From positions 279,482 through 343,481 of the forward strand of contig CAVUJV010000023.1 of the NCBI GenBank assembly GCA_963741845.1: a DNA stretch of 64,000 nucleotides, in the 5' to 3' direction. The DNA comes from Roseiarcus sp963741845. GTDB taxonomy: Bacteria > Pseudomonadota > Alphaproteobacteria > Rhizobiales > Beijerinckiaceae. Of this stretch, positions 45,603-56,169 are shown piece by piece (within the stretch, counting starts at the first letter, position 1; the number at the start of each line of letters is the position of its first letter). The notes beneath the pieces are model-generated. The model had not been told where the DNA came from and ran no database searches. It worked only from the letters and a program-made list of their open reading frames with translations. A program made the translations under genes and the position numbers.

Positions 45603-47198
45603 TCAGGCCGCCAGGCGCTCGCGCAATTCGCGCTTGAGCACCTTGCCGTTGGCGTTACGCGGAAGCGTCGCTTCCAGGAAGTGGAAGGCCTCAGGCACCT
45701 TGTAGTCGGACAGCACTTTGGCGCAGTAAGTCGTCAGTTCACCATCCTCGACGGAATGGCGCAGCACCACGAAAGCGTGGACTCGCTCGCCCAGCACGGG
45801 ACAGGGCTTCGCGACGACCGCGGCTTCGAGCACGGCGGGGTGATCGAGCAGCACGTTCTCGACTTCGGAAGCGAAGATCTTGTAGCCGCCACGGTTGATG
45901 ACGTCCTTAATGCGGTCAATCACACGTAAGTAGCCTTGGGCATCCATGATCCCGAGGTCGCCCGATTTCCAATAACCGGCTTTGAACTCGCGGGCCGTCG
46001 CCTCGGGATTGTTCCAGTAGCCAGGGACCACCATCGCGCCGCCGATGTAAATCTCTCCCGGCGCGCCATAGGGGACCTCTACTCCCTCGGAGTCCATCAC
46101 GACGATGTGGCCGCAGGGCACGGTGAGGCCGACATATTCCTTGCGCGCGACCGCCTGATCTGGCGGCATAAACACTGCAGGCGACGTCGTCTCCGTCGAA
46201 CCATAACAGTTGATCAGCTTCAGCCGCGGGAGCTTTTCCGCAATCCGCTCCAACGTGACTTCTGGCATGATCGCGCCCCCGTAGCCGGACACACGCCAGT
46301 TCGAGAGATCGGCCGTGTCGAAATTGGGCGTCAGCAGACAGAGGTTGAACATTGCCGGCACGATCAGCGAATAGGTGATGCGGTGGCGTGCGGCGAGGTC
46401 GATGAAATCCGTCGCCTTGAACGCCGGCATGATAACCAGCGCGCCGGCGCAGTGTATCATCGTGTCGATCAGGGCGATGACGCCGGTGACATGGCTCATG
46501 GGCACTGCGAGAAGACAGCGGTCATCCTCGCCGAGTTCCATAACCCACTTATAGTGAATGACTGAGGTGATTGTGCTGAAATGAGTTAGCATTGCTCCCT
46601 TAGGGCGACCGGTCGTCCCCGACGTGTAGAGGATCGTAGCAGCCTCGTCCTCGGAGACAGGCGTCGACTCGGTGACCGGCTCTCCAACCAGGAGGTCGGC
46701 GAGTGGCTCGCCACTGTCCCGTCGCACGGGGATCGCGTGCTTCAGGCAGGCGAGCGTGCCAGGCGTCGGCGTTTTGTCCGAAAGGTCATCCTCGTGCACG
46801 ACGACCTTGGCGGCGCAGTCCTCAATGATATGACGGTTTTCCGCGAGCTGATGGCGGATGTTGAGCGGTACGGAGATCGCCCCAAGTCTGGCGATCGCAT
46901 ACATCACCGCGACGAATTCGATGCTATTTCCGATAACCATCGCGACCCGGTCGCCTTTCGCGACGCCAAGATGCTTGAGACCGCCAGCCAACCTTGCGAC
47001 GAGGCGATCCAGTTCGCGATACGTCACAGTTTCGGCGCCGCAGATCAGCGCGACGCCCTCGGGTCGGCGCGCGACAGCCAGATCGAGCATTTCGTGAACG
47101 CTATGCGGTCGTTCGGTGAAGCTGCGAACGATGCGACTGTCGTAATGAAGTTCGAACCGGGTCTCCGGCACCACACTGCGCTCGAACCAGCTATCCAT
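45603..47198 (-). CDS. Acyl-CoA synthetase / AMP-forming ligase
   Basis: 531 residues, full length for the ANL superfamily. Motifs in order: TILYTSGTTGRPKGAMLTH (phosphate loop, about 190), NCYGSTETTSPAVFMPP, GYWKSGDLGIMDAQGYLRVI (aspartate binding ribose), RIKDVINRGGYKIFASEVEN (hinge) and NANGKVLKREL with the C-terminal lysine. It activates a carboxylic acid as an acyl-CoA in two steps. With BKACE in the cluster, it could reactivate acetoacetate-like products or an organic acid released by the hydrolase. A putative GntR operator at 47261 lies 63 bases upstream, so it heads the minus-strand unit under GntR control. Confidence 0.88.
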   Translation of the reverse strand: MDSWFERSVVPETRFELHYDSRIVRSFTERPHSVHEMLDLAVARRPEGVALICGAETVTYRELDRLVARLAGGLKHLGVAKGDRVAMVIGNSIEFVAVMYAIARLGAISVPLNIRHQLAENRHIIEDCAAKVVVHEDDLSDKTPTPGTLACLKHAIPVRRDSGEPLADLLVGEPVTESTPVSEDEAATILYTSGTTGRPKGAMLTHFSTITSVIHYKWVMELGEDDRCLLAVPMSHVTGVIALIDTMIHCAGALVIMPAFKATDFIDLAARHRITYSLIVPAMFNLCLLTPNFDTADLSNWRVSGYGGAIMPEVTLERIAEKLPRLKLINCYGSTETTSPAVFMPPDQAVARKEYVGLTVPCGHIVVMDSEGVEVPYGAPGEIYIGGAMVVPGYWNNPEATAREFKAGYWKSGDLGIMDAQGYLRVIDRIKDVINRGGYKIFASEVENVLLDHPAVLEAAVVAKPCPVLGERVHAFVVLRHSVEDGELTTYCAKVLSDYKVPEAFHFLEATLPRNANGKVLKRELRERLAA

Positions 47199-47260
47199 GG
47201 CGTTCCCCTGATCTTGCTCTGTTCACCGAGCTTGATCGAGCCCTACTTCCGATTGCCGGC

Positions 47261-47271
47261 TTGTCGGACAA
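47261..47271. promoter_or_regulatory. GntR (FCD-type) operator TTGTCGGACAA, copy 1
   Basis: An 11-base perfect palindrome around one central base. It fits the T-N-G-T-N3-A-C-N-A consensus known for the FadR/FCD branch of GntR regulators, the type encoded next to it. It sits between the ligase start at 47198 and the end of gntR. A near-identical copy lies at 48420, on the other side of the regulator gene. Confidence 0.6.
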
Positions 47272-47356
47272 ACGAATTAACGCAAAAATCGCCGTTGCTG
47301 TCAACGCGGCGCGAGGGAAATCCGGCAATTTTTCCGCGCTATCAGCGGCGACTCGA

Positions 47357-48106
47357 TTAGCCGTCAGCAAGCGCGCGCGGCAGATCGATTGGCAGATCCA
47401 AACTCAGCTTCGACATTTCCCAACCGCGTCGGAAATCAACGATGTGTTTGCGCATCCACGTCTCCGCGCCCGGGGCGTCCGCCGAAGCGATAGCGTGGGT
47501 GATCCGGCTGTGCGCTTCGAGCATCCGCCCGACCGCCTGCGGCAATAACGGGATGAGAATTTCGAATGCGGGATACAAGAGCAGGCCGACCGGCTCGCGC
47601 GATAGCAACAGCGCCTTATTGCGAGCGCCCGCTGCGACCAACGAGTGGAATTCTGTGTCGAGATCGGTGCAACGATGCACGTCGTCGAGGCCGATGCGGG
47701 TGCGTTCGAGATTCGACTCCAGGGCGGCGCCAATTCCGTCGCCGCCGTGCATCGCGCACAGGGATGCACAGGCTGGCTCGAGCACAAGGGCTACTTCCCA
47801 AAGTTCCTTGAATGTAACCTGACGCATGACGAGGGCGCGCGTCGCCTGAGGCGCAAGGTTGTTGGAGCTGGGCACCGACACAGTCAGGCGCTTGCGCCCT
47901 TCCCGGCTGACGAGCCCCTCATTCTCGAGCTGCCGAATCCCCTCTCGCACGGTTGAACGGTTTACCCCGAACAGTTCCGCAAGTTCCGTTTCCGTAGGTA
48001 GCTGAGCGCCGGCTTTCAGGTCCCCGGACAAGATCATGCGCCTGAGTTCCCGGGACACGACCCGGTAGGCCGAAAGGACGTTCAGCTTTTCGAATTGAAG
48101 GGTCAT
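47357..48106 (-). CDS. GntR-family (FCD) transcriptional regulator
   Basis: 249 residues from ATG 48106. Winged helix LPTETELAELFGVNRSTVRE followed by GIRQLENEGLVSREGR, then an FCD domain with metal-type residues in DLDTEFHSLVAAGARNKALL, AHSRITHAIASADAPGAETW and MRKHIVDFRRGWE. FCD regulators respond to organic acids such as gluconate, lactate or galactonate, which fits the sugar-acid enzymes around it. Two matching palindromes lie on either side of the gene, so it likely controls the ligase unit, the unit at 48495, or both. An in-frame start at 48163 is possible but has no ribosome site. Confidence 0.85.
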   Translation of the reverse strand: MTLQFEKLNVLSAYRVVSRELRRMILSGDLKAGAQLPTETELAELFGVNRSTVREGIRQLENEGLVSREGRKRLTVSVPSSNNLAPQATRALVMRQVTFKELWEVALVLEPACASLCAMHGGDGIGAALESNLERTRIGLDDVHRCTDLDTEFHSLVAAGARNKALLLSREPVGLLLYPAFEILIPLLPQAVGRMLEAHSRITHAIASADAPGAETWMRKHIVDFRRGWEMSKLSLDLPIDLPRALADG

Positions 48107-48494
48107 TTTGAAAACCGCGCCATCGGTTCCATGAGTCCGAGTGTCCAATCCGGGCTCAACCATTCACAACTTGCGTTATCATCCGCCAGAAAGCCGCAGC
48201 ACCAGGAATAGAAGGGCTCGGCGATGCAGCGGCCATCTCACGCGCTCGCTCGAGAGCCTCTGGTCGAAGACCAGGCGCAAACGGGCAAGGCAGACGAAGA
48301 CCGGGTTCGTTCGCGCCCCCACGCGGCGAAGGCGTGCATTGCCGCCGCCCGATTCATCCCCGTTGCTTGAGGCCTCGCAGCGCCAGTTGACGGCTCTTCA
48401 ACGATATTCGATAGTATGTCTGTCGGACAATCGGACGTCAACAGCTTCCTTGATTAAAAAGGAACAGGTAAATCGCTCCGAGCGGGAGGTGGGC
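48107..48494. other. Gene-poor leader between gntR and the 38-residue gene
   Basis: About 390 bases. It has longer open frames but they are arginine-rich and lack ribosome sites. The one feature I support is the second GntR palindrome at 48420; a stretch from about 48395 to 48460 is clearly richer in A and T than its surroundings, as expected for a promoter. Confidence 0.5.
48420..48430. promoter_or_regulatory. GntR (FCD-type) operator CTGTCGGACAA, copy 2
   Basis: Nine bases (TGTCGGACA) form a perfect odd-centred palindrome identical to the core at 47261; only the first base differs from that copy. It lies 65 bases before the start of the small gene at 48495, in an AT-rich stretch. Together the two copies suggest one regulator for the divergent catabolic units. 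Confidence 0.5.
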
Positions 48495-48611
48495 TTGTCG
48501 AAAAACGACATCGTGGAAAAGGTCGAGCCCGCCGACGGGCCCCCCGATTTTGATCCCGCCTTGCTTCGCAGTTTCCGCGAGCGCCGCGCGGCCGTCTTCA
48601 AGGGGCGGTAA
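48495..48611 (+). CDS. 38-residue small protein of unknown function
   Basis: TTG 48495 is preceded at five bases by GGAGG, one of the better ribosome sites in the window. The product reads MSKNDIVEKVEPADGPPDFD then PALLRSFRERRAAVFKGR: acidic first half, strongly basic second half, no membrane segment. It ends 11 bases before the amidohydrolase start, so the two are likely co-translated. The DPALLRSFRERRAAV part looks like a helix that could bind a partner. I do not recognise a family. Confidence 0.5.
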   Translation: MSKNDIVEKVEPADGPPDFDPALLRSFRERRAAVFKGR

Positions 48612-48622
48612 GGCAAACCGCC

Positions 48623-50151
48623 ATGTGCATCGTCTGTGGACCGGGCGGAAACCGCTTCTTGCAAGCGATCTCGACTCGCTACGGCGGCTCGCGGCGCCAA
48701 CGCTTCGTGGCGGAAGAGGTCTCGCGGGAAACCATGCCTGCCCTCGATCCCCTCAATCGTGAAGACCTCCAGGGGTCTGCCGACGTGATCCTGCGGGGGG
48801 GCGCAATCATTTCGATGCGGCGCCCCGGCGAAGTCGTCGCAGCGATGGCGTTGCGGTCTGGACGTATCCAGCGTCTTGGCGACGAAGACGACGTGCTGCC
48901 CCTGCGAGGTCGCCTCACCCGGGTCATCGACCTCGCGGGTCGAGCGGTCACGCCTGGTTTCATCAACGCGCATTGGCATGCCCCTCTAAGCCTTCTCTGC
49001 GACTGGCTGGAATGGATTGATCCGGCGTCGACGGACACGGTCCTCGCGGCCGGGCGGAGCAGGCCCGGGGAATGGCTCGTCGTCCAATGCGCGCAGAAGG
49101 ACACGCACGCGCGCGCAGCCGCGAGGGACGCGCTCGGACGCATCGAACGACCGGCCGTGCTGGTCGACGAGAAGTGCGACGTCGACTTTGCGAACGCACT
49201 GGCGCATGCGAATCCGGGCGCAGCGCTTGCGCTCGCGGCCGCTCCGGCGCATGTTTCTTTGCTGCTTGCTCAGTTTGCCGAGCGTCTTGCCGTCTCGCGC
49301 CGACCGCTCACTGCCCGCCTGCGCAGCGCTTTCGAAGATCTTGCGCGTTCCGGCTTTACGACCGTGCGCTTCTGCGGACTCGGCGGCCTCATTGGCGAAA
49401 GTGACGTTGACCTCGTACGCGCGGCGCTCGACGGTCCTAATCTTCTGCGCATACGCGGCGCACTCGACATAGCGGGTGTTTGCCGGCTCCGCTGACCCCG
49501 CGCGGAACGCAGCGTTCGGTGACGATACGTTCCGGGTGGACACGGCAACAGCCTGGATCGGCGACAGGGAATCGGAAAACGCCAGGTGCATCAAAGCGGC
49601 CAGCGAATGCCACGCACGGGGCTGGCACGTAACTTTGCACGCGCAGGGTGAAGCAGCGATCAGCGCCGCGGTTGCCGGCTTCGCGGCGATGGACGGGGCG
49701 CCGAAGCGCCTGACTGGCGCCGACGGTCTGGAATGCAGCTTGCGTGACGGCGAGCTTGCCGCAAGCCTTTCGGCCGGCCGCGGATTTTCATTCGGGCTTG
49801 ACCGATGGCGAGCCGGCGGATTTCGATGCGTCCGCGGTTGTTCGTGCGTGCGAGGCCGGAGACAAACCGTTCTCGATCTCGGTTGACCGCATGGTTGGCG
49901 TCGCGGGGCCGCTGGAGAGCCTGTCGATCGCAGCCCATGGGTCATGCGCCGACGTGACGCTGTCTGACCAACTCCCTGTCGTGACCACGGGCGCGGCGCG
50001 GCGCTGCGGGGTGGACACGATCCTCGGGGTTCTCGACGTGGGCCGCTACGCCGACCTCGCGTTTCTGGACGCCGACCCTCGGGTGACCTCGGCAAGCCGA
50101 AGCGGCAAAGTTCGCTGCATTTCTACCTGGGTGGGAGGCCGGGAAACATAG
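48623..50151 (+). pseudogene. Amidohydrolase-family (YtcJ-like) enzyme, two frame changes
   Basis: About 510 residues when repaired. N-terminus MCIVCGPGGN has a C-x-x-C. The metal-dependent hydrolase core follows: VIDLAGRAVTPGFINAHWHA with H-x-H (the family's first ligands), HARGWHVTLHAQGEAAISAA (later histidine), and GRYADLAFLDADPRV at the end of the beta-sandwich. Frames change near 49482 and 49790; the three pieces join without loss of motif. Such enzymes hydrolyse amides and lactams of many kinds, and substrate is not predictable. It follows the 38-residue gene under a GntR-type operator, so belongs to the same regulon as the ligase unit. Confidence 0.7.
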
Positions 50152-50186
50152 CGATATCTCGATATTCATCGCCGGCGCTGACCGGA

Positions 50187-50324
50187 CTGAAGCGGATCTT
50201 CGAGCGCCTCCGGCACCAGTATGGCTTCGCGGGCGACCTCACGATTGTTCAGGATTACGTCTCCGGCTGGCGTCAGCGTGCTCAAGAGATGTTTGCGCCG
50301 TTGGAGCATCTGCCCGGAAATGCC
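50187..50324 (+). pseudogene. Remnant of an IS21-family istA transposase
   Basis: 46 codons read LKRIFERLRHQYGFAGDLTI then VQDYVSGWRQRAQEMFAPLE and HLPGNA, the segment of IstA between the helix-turn-helix and the catalytic core that normally leads to HAQVDFGE. The catalytic domain is missing. It differs clearly from the intact istA at 59189, so it derives from another element. Confidence 0.65.
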
Positions 50325-50383
50325 ACGGCTGTTGGAGTCCAACTCGCCGCGCCCATCCGCAAAGAAGCGGACGAGCCCGTCAG

Positions 50384-50515
50384 ATCATCACGATCGGCGC
50401 GCGGGTGATCGGGGCCGAACTGGCGAAGTCGATCGCGGACACTTTTTTGAAGGAAACGTTCGCTCATCAGGCCTGCTTCGCTTGCAACGTCGCCCCCGTC
50501 GAGACCAAGTATAAA
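50384..50515 (+). pseudogene. Remnant: C-terminus of ribose-5-phosphate isomerase B
   Basis: 44 codons read IITIGARVIGAELAKSIADT, then FLKETFAHQACFACNVAPVE and TKYK. This resembles the C-terminal helix and tail of RpiB (a GARVIG-x-ELAKSI-x-D-x-FL block followed by an N-V-A-x-I-like tail). The active-site part is absent. In rhizobia rpiB accompanies erythritol genes, which links this relic in theme to the polyol locus at 9-23 kb. Confidence 0.6.
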
Positions 50516-50781
50516 CGCCTGTCAATCAAAGTAGGCGACCGAGCAAGGATGCGTCCGGCGGAGACGCGTACATTCGTGACCAATCGGCTGCGCTCGGCCC
50601 GACTGCGGCAGGTGTGCGCTGAAAACGATGTCGGACCGCAAGGCTTGGATTGGACGAGAAGCGCGTTTTATTTTCGGAACCAACCTGTTGCGTGCAAATC
50701 AATGTTCGATTAGGGTTTGATTCGCCAGATAAACGAAAAAGGCGCGAATGCATGCGCCGGCCAAAAAGTGGGAGGAACAAA

Positions 50782-51852
50782 ATGACGTGGAGGTCACTGC
50801 TCTGCGCGTCGGTCTTGACGGGCGCCGCGCTGTTCGCCGCTGGCGCCGCCATTGCCGCAGATGTCGAGCTGTTGCCGCAGGGCCTAATGGCGCCGGCTTC
50901 ATCCGAACAGGTTCCAGCCGGAAAGTTCAAGAAGGACCCGCCCTGGGTCATCGGAATGTCATGGCCGGGCGTTGGCAACACCTGGATCGTCCAGACCATC
51001 CAGGAGATCAAGTATGCGGGCAGTCATGATCCGAACATCAAGGAGTTTCGCTTCGTCGAGGCGAACTGGCAGCCTGCCAAGCAGGTGGCCGACATCGAAG
51101 ATCTGATGGCGCACAAGGTCGATGCGCTCATCGTGGCGCCGATCGCCGTCGATCTTGTCAAGGCGCAGGTTGACGCCGCGGCCGCCTCCGGCATTCCTGT
51201 GATCGTTTTCAGCCCGGGCGGAACCTTCACCAACGCGACCGTGTCGGTCTATGGCGGCGGCGAAGCCTTCGGGAAGACCGGCGGCGAATTCTTGAAAGAC
51301 CGTCTGCATGGCAAGGGAACGATCTGGGCGTTCCGCGGCGTCGCGGGCGTTGGCGAGGAAACCGCCCGCTACAACGGACTCAAAGAGGCGCTCAAGGGCA
51401 CGGATATCAAGATCGGCGCCGAGGTCTACGGCGACTGGAACTACGCAAAGGGCAAGCAGCTCTGTGAGAATCTCGTGGCGTCGGGCCAGCCTGTCGACGG
51501 CATCTGGTTCTCCGGCGCGGACATGACGCGCGCCTGCTTCGACGTCTTCAAGGAGATCGGGAAACCGCTGGTGCCGATGACCGGCGAAGCGAACAACGGG
51601 TTCCTTCGCGCCTGGAAAAACGCGTCTGCCGACAGCATCGGACCGATCTTCACGCCGGGGCTCGGTCCGGCCATGGTGAACGCGGCCGTCGCTCTCCTCG
51701 AGGGCAAGGCGATGTACAAGGCGTATTATTCCGACCCCAAGCCGATCACCTCGGCAAATTTTGATCGGTACTATCGTCCTGACCTAAACGACGCCTTCTG
51801 GTTTCCCTCGACGCTGCCGGAAGACGTCATCAAGGAAACCTTCAAGCGTTAG
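50782..51852 (+). CDS. Sugar ABC transporter substrate-binding protein
   Basis: 356 residues from ATG 50782 with GGGAGGAACAAA upstream. A signal peptide ends at AAGAAIA-AD (about residue 25). The mature protein is a type-1 periplasmic binding protein with an unusual 30-residue leader before the fold proper (PPWVIGMSWPGVGNTWIVQT). Later blocks are HKVDALIVAPIAVDLVKAQV, IPVIVFSPGGTFTNATVSVY and GIWFSGADMTRACFDVFKEI. It heads the operon binding protein, ATPase, permease, permease, esterase. The ligand is unknown; aromatic residues in the leader and PGVGNTW suggest a small sugar. Confidence 0.85.
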   Translation: MTWRSLLCASVLTGAALFAAGAAIAADVELLPQGLMAPASSEQVPAGKFKKDPPWVIGMSWPGVGNTWIVQTIQEIKYAGSHDPNIKEFRFVEANWQPAKQVADIEDLMAHKVDALIVAPIAVDLVKAQVDAAAASGIPVIVFSPGGTFTNATVSVYGGGEAFGKTGGEFLKDRLHGKGTIWAFRGVAGVGEETARYNGLKEALKGTDIKIGAEVYGDWNYAKGKQLCENLVASGQPVDGIWFSGADMTRACFDVFKEIGKPLVPMTGEANNGFLRAWKNASADSIGPIFTPGLGPAMVNAAVALLEGKAMYKAYYSDPKPITSANFDRYYRPDLNDAFWFPSTLPEDVIKETFKR

Positions 51853-51876
51853 CCGACGCTGGAACGATCGCATCCG

Positions 51877-53426
<1,550 letters not shown>

Positions 53427-53430
<4 letters not shown>

Positions 53431-54359
53431 CCGCGCATCGAGTTCGCCGTTTTGGCCGCACGGGTCTCGGCTTCATCTCGATGGGGCTTCCCGTCGTGAT
53501 TTTCCTGTTTCTTTCGCTGTCGGCGCCGGAGTTCTTCTCGCTGCGGAACATCGCCAATGTGAACAGCCAGATCACGGCGCTGCTCCTCGTCGCGCTCGGA
53601 CAGCTGATGGTGGCGCTCATCGGCGGCATCGACATTTCGGTCGGCTCTGTCGTCAGCCTGACCAGCGTCCTGATCGTTTCGCTCGATCCCCCGCTCGGCG
53701 TGCCTGCAGCGCTGTTGCTTGGGGCGGCGGTCGGGGCCGCCAACGGACTGGGCGTCGCCTACTTCGGCATCCATCCGCTCATCATGACGCTCGCCTCGAT
53801 GACTTTCGTACAGGGGCTCGCGCTTCTGCTCCTCGCGGGCGCAGGCGGGACGGTTCCAGCGCCGCTCATTCTGATGGCCAAATCGAGCATCAGCGGCGTT
53901 CCGGTGGCGTTCTTCTGGTGCGTCGCCGCGATAGTCGCGGCTTCAATCCTTCTCAACCGAAGCCGGTTCGGGCTAAGGATCTTCGCGATCGGCGGCAATG
54001 CACAGAGCGCGGAATTGAGCGGGATTCGCGTACTGGCGCCGCGCCTCGTCTGCTATATCCTCTGCTCGCTTGCGGGCGTCGTCGCGGGGATCTATCTCAC
54101 CGGCCGCATCGCCTCCGGCGATCCAACGTTAGGACAACCCTTCGGCCTCAACTCGGTGACGGCGATCGCGCTCGGCGGCGTGCAACTTTCGGGCGGGGTC
54201 GGCAGCGTCGTTGGCGCAGTGCTCGGGACGATCACGCTCGGGCTGATCGCGAACGGAATGAATCTGCTGGGCGTTTCGCCCTTCTTCCACGCGGCTCTGA
54301 CGGGCGTGCTTCTTCTTGGCGCGGTCAGCCTGCAGCGGCGGAAGGTGATCGGCATATGA
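53427..54359 (+). CDS. Sugar ABC transporter permease 1 (RbsC family)
   Basis: 310 residues with about ten membrane segments, signature ALIGGIDISVGSVVSLTSVL (about 66-85) and coupling loop IGGNAQSAELSGIRVLAPRL. Coupled by ATGA overlaps to both the ATPase and the second permease, so all are made from one message. With permease 2 it likely forms a heterodimer. Confidence 0.88.
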
Positions 54360-55342
54360 GCGAGACCGTCATGGACGACTCCGCCGTAGGCCCGGGCCGG
54401 GCGCGAACGCTCGGCGCACGTCTCGCTGGGCTTCCGGTGTCCTACTACGGGACCGCCGCGCTTCTCGTTTGCGCCGGAATTGTCCGGCCCAATCTGCTCC
54501 AACCATTCCTTCTGTTCCTGATCCTTCGACAGGCGGCGCCCCTCGGCGTCGCCGTCATCGGCCAGTCGCTGTGCATCCGGCTCTTGTCGCTCGACCTGTC
54601 CTTCGGAGGCGTGGCGATGGCGGTCAGCTACATTCTGACCAGCGGCTATTTCCCGTTTTCGGAGCCGGTCCTCATCGCGATATGTCTTCTGTTTGGCGCC
54701 GCGGTGGGCGCGGCGAACGCCTTCTTCATCACCAGATTGCGCGCGTCCTCGGTCATCGTCACGCTGGCGATGGTGCTCATCCTCGGCGGCGTGGTTACGG
54801 CCCTGAGCCAACTGCGCGCGCCGGGCGATTCGCCGGAAATGCTCCGCTACATCGGGCAGGCGCGCATCGGCGTGTTGCCGGTGACCGTCCTGGTCTGGAT
54901 CGCCGTACTGATCCCGATGGCGCTTTTCCTGCGCTTCTCGGTGTTCGGCCGCTATGTGGATGCGATTGGCGCCAATCCGAGAGCTGCGTGGGCGTCTGGC
55001 ATCCCCTATGTGCGAGTCATCTTCGCCGCGCATATTCTGTCGAGCCTTTTTGCAGTTCTGAGCGCCTTTCTGCTTGTGGGTTTCGTTGGCTTCGGCAGCC
55101 TCAGCATCGGCGCTGATTTGGCGTTGAACTCGCTTGCGTCGGTCATTCTGGGGGGCGTCACGTTCGGGTCGGGCAAGGGAGGCATGTTCGGGCCAGCGGT
55201 CGCGGCCTTCATGCTGATGTTCTCCTTCAATCTTTTGACCAGCATCGGACTCGGAGAGGCCGGCAAAGAGATGGCGCAAGGCGCAATCATCGTGCTTGCG
55301 GCGATCGGCTATGCGGCGCGCGGCGCCCGGCATAGCCTCTAA
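54356..55342 (+). CDS. Sugar ABC transporter permease 2 (RbsC family)
   Basis: 328 residues with a 25-residue cytoplasmic leader and about ten membrane segments. The family signature is atypical: RLLSLDLSFGGVAMAVSYIL (about 79-98), where LDLSFGG replaces G-x-D-L-S-V-G. The coupling loop IGANPRAAWASGIPYVRVIF is regular. It overlaps permease 1 by four bases and is followed after 16 bases by the esterase. Confidence 0.87.
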   Translation: MSETVMDDSAVGPGRARTLGARLAGLPVSYYGTAALLVCAGIVRPNLLQPFLLFLILRQAAPLGVAVIGQSLCIRLLSLDLSFGGVAMAVSYILTSGYFPFSEPVLIAICLLFGAAVGAANAFFITRLRASSVIVTLAMVLILGGVVTALSQLRAPGDSPEMLRYIGQARIGVLPVTVLVWIAVLIPMALFLRFSVFGRYVDAIGANPRAAWASGIPYVRVIFAAHILSSLFAVLSAFLLVGFVGFGSLSIGADLALNSLASVILGGVTFGSGKGGMFGPAVAAFMLMFSFNLLTSIGLGEAGKEMAQGAIIVLAAIGYAARGARHSL

Positions 55343-55358
55343 CAGCGGAGGAAACCGT

Positions 55359-56135
55359 ATGGTTGCGGTGATGAAGGATGCGGAGCCGTTCGCGTTTGAG
55401 GGCAACGACACCGGCGTACTGGTCATACACGGGTTCACCGGCTCGACGCAGAGCATGCGCTACCTCGGAGAGGGACTGCACAAGCGCTTCGGCTTCTCCG
55501 TCATCGGGCCCCGGCTGCCGGGTCACGGCACATCCCCCGACGATATGGAGACGACCGGCTATCTTGACTGGGTCGGGGAGGCGGAGGGCGCGCTGCGCGA
55601 ACTCGCCAGACGCAAGAAGCGGGTGTTCGTCACCGGCCTCTCCATGGGCGGAGCGCTCACCCTCAACCTTGCCGCGCGCTGCCCCGACATCGTGGGCGCC
55701 ATTGCGCCGATCGCCGCCCCGGCCGGCATTCTCTCCGATGCGATCGCGGACGTGCTTTCGCTCAACCCGCCGCCGAAGCGGATCCCTGGCATCGGCTCGG
55801 ACATCAAGGCCGCCGGCGTCAAGGAACTCGCCTATGAAGAGACGCCCGTGGCCTGCCTGCGGGAGATTTCGGTGCTGATCTCGCTGACGAGGGATCTCCT
55901 GCATCGGATCGTCTGTCCGGCGCTCGTGATTCAGTCGCGCGAGGATCATATCGTTCCGGCGGCCAATGCTATGGAGATCGTGAAGGCCATCCGGGGCGAC
56001 GACATCCGTCTCCTGTGGCTCAATAATTCGTACCACGTCGCGACGCTCGACAACGACAAGGATCTGATCCTCGAACGCGTCGGCGGGTTCTTCACGGAGA
56101 TGGCGAAGGCCGTTCCGGCCCGACAGGCGGCGTAA
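55359..56135 (+). CDS. Alpha/beta hydrolase, carboxylesterase (Est30-like)
   Basis: 258 residues. Oxyanion region VLVIHGFTGSTQSMRYLGEG, nucleophile elbow FVTGLSMGGALTL (G-L-S-M-G), acid in SREDHIVP and the catalytic histidine in NNSYHVATLDNDKDLI. This is the plan of Est30-type short-chain carboxylesterases and monoglyceride lipases. No signal peptide, so cytoplasmic. ATG 55359 has GGAGGAAACCGT upstream. As last gene of a sugar importer operon it probably removes an acyl group from, or opens, the imported substrate, for example an acylated sugar or lactone. Confidence 0.85.
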   Translation: MVAVMKDAEPFAFEGNDTGVLVIHGFTGSTQSMRYLGEGLHKRFGFSVIGPRLPGHGTSPDDMETTGYLDWVGEAEGALRELARRKKRVFVTGLSMGGALTLNLAARCPDIVGAIAPIAAPAGILSDAIADVLSLNPPPKRIPGIGSDIKAAGVKELAYEETPVACLREISVLISLTRDLLHRIVCPALVIQSREDHIVPAANAMEIVKAIRGDDIRLLWLNNSYHVATLDNDKDLILERVGGFFTEMAKAVPARQAA

Positions 56136-56169
56136 GCTCGACGCACGGCGCTCCCCACGAAAGCAGGCT

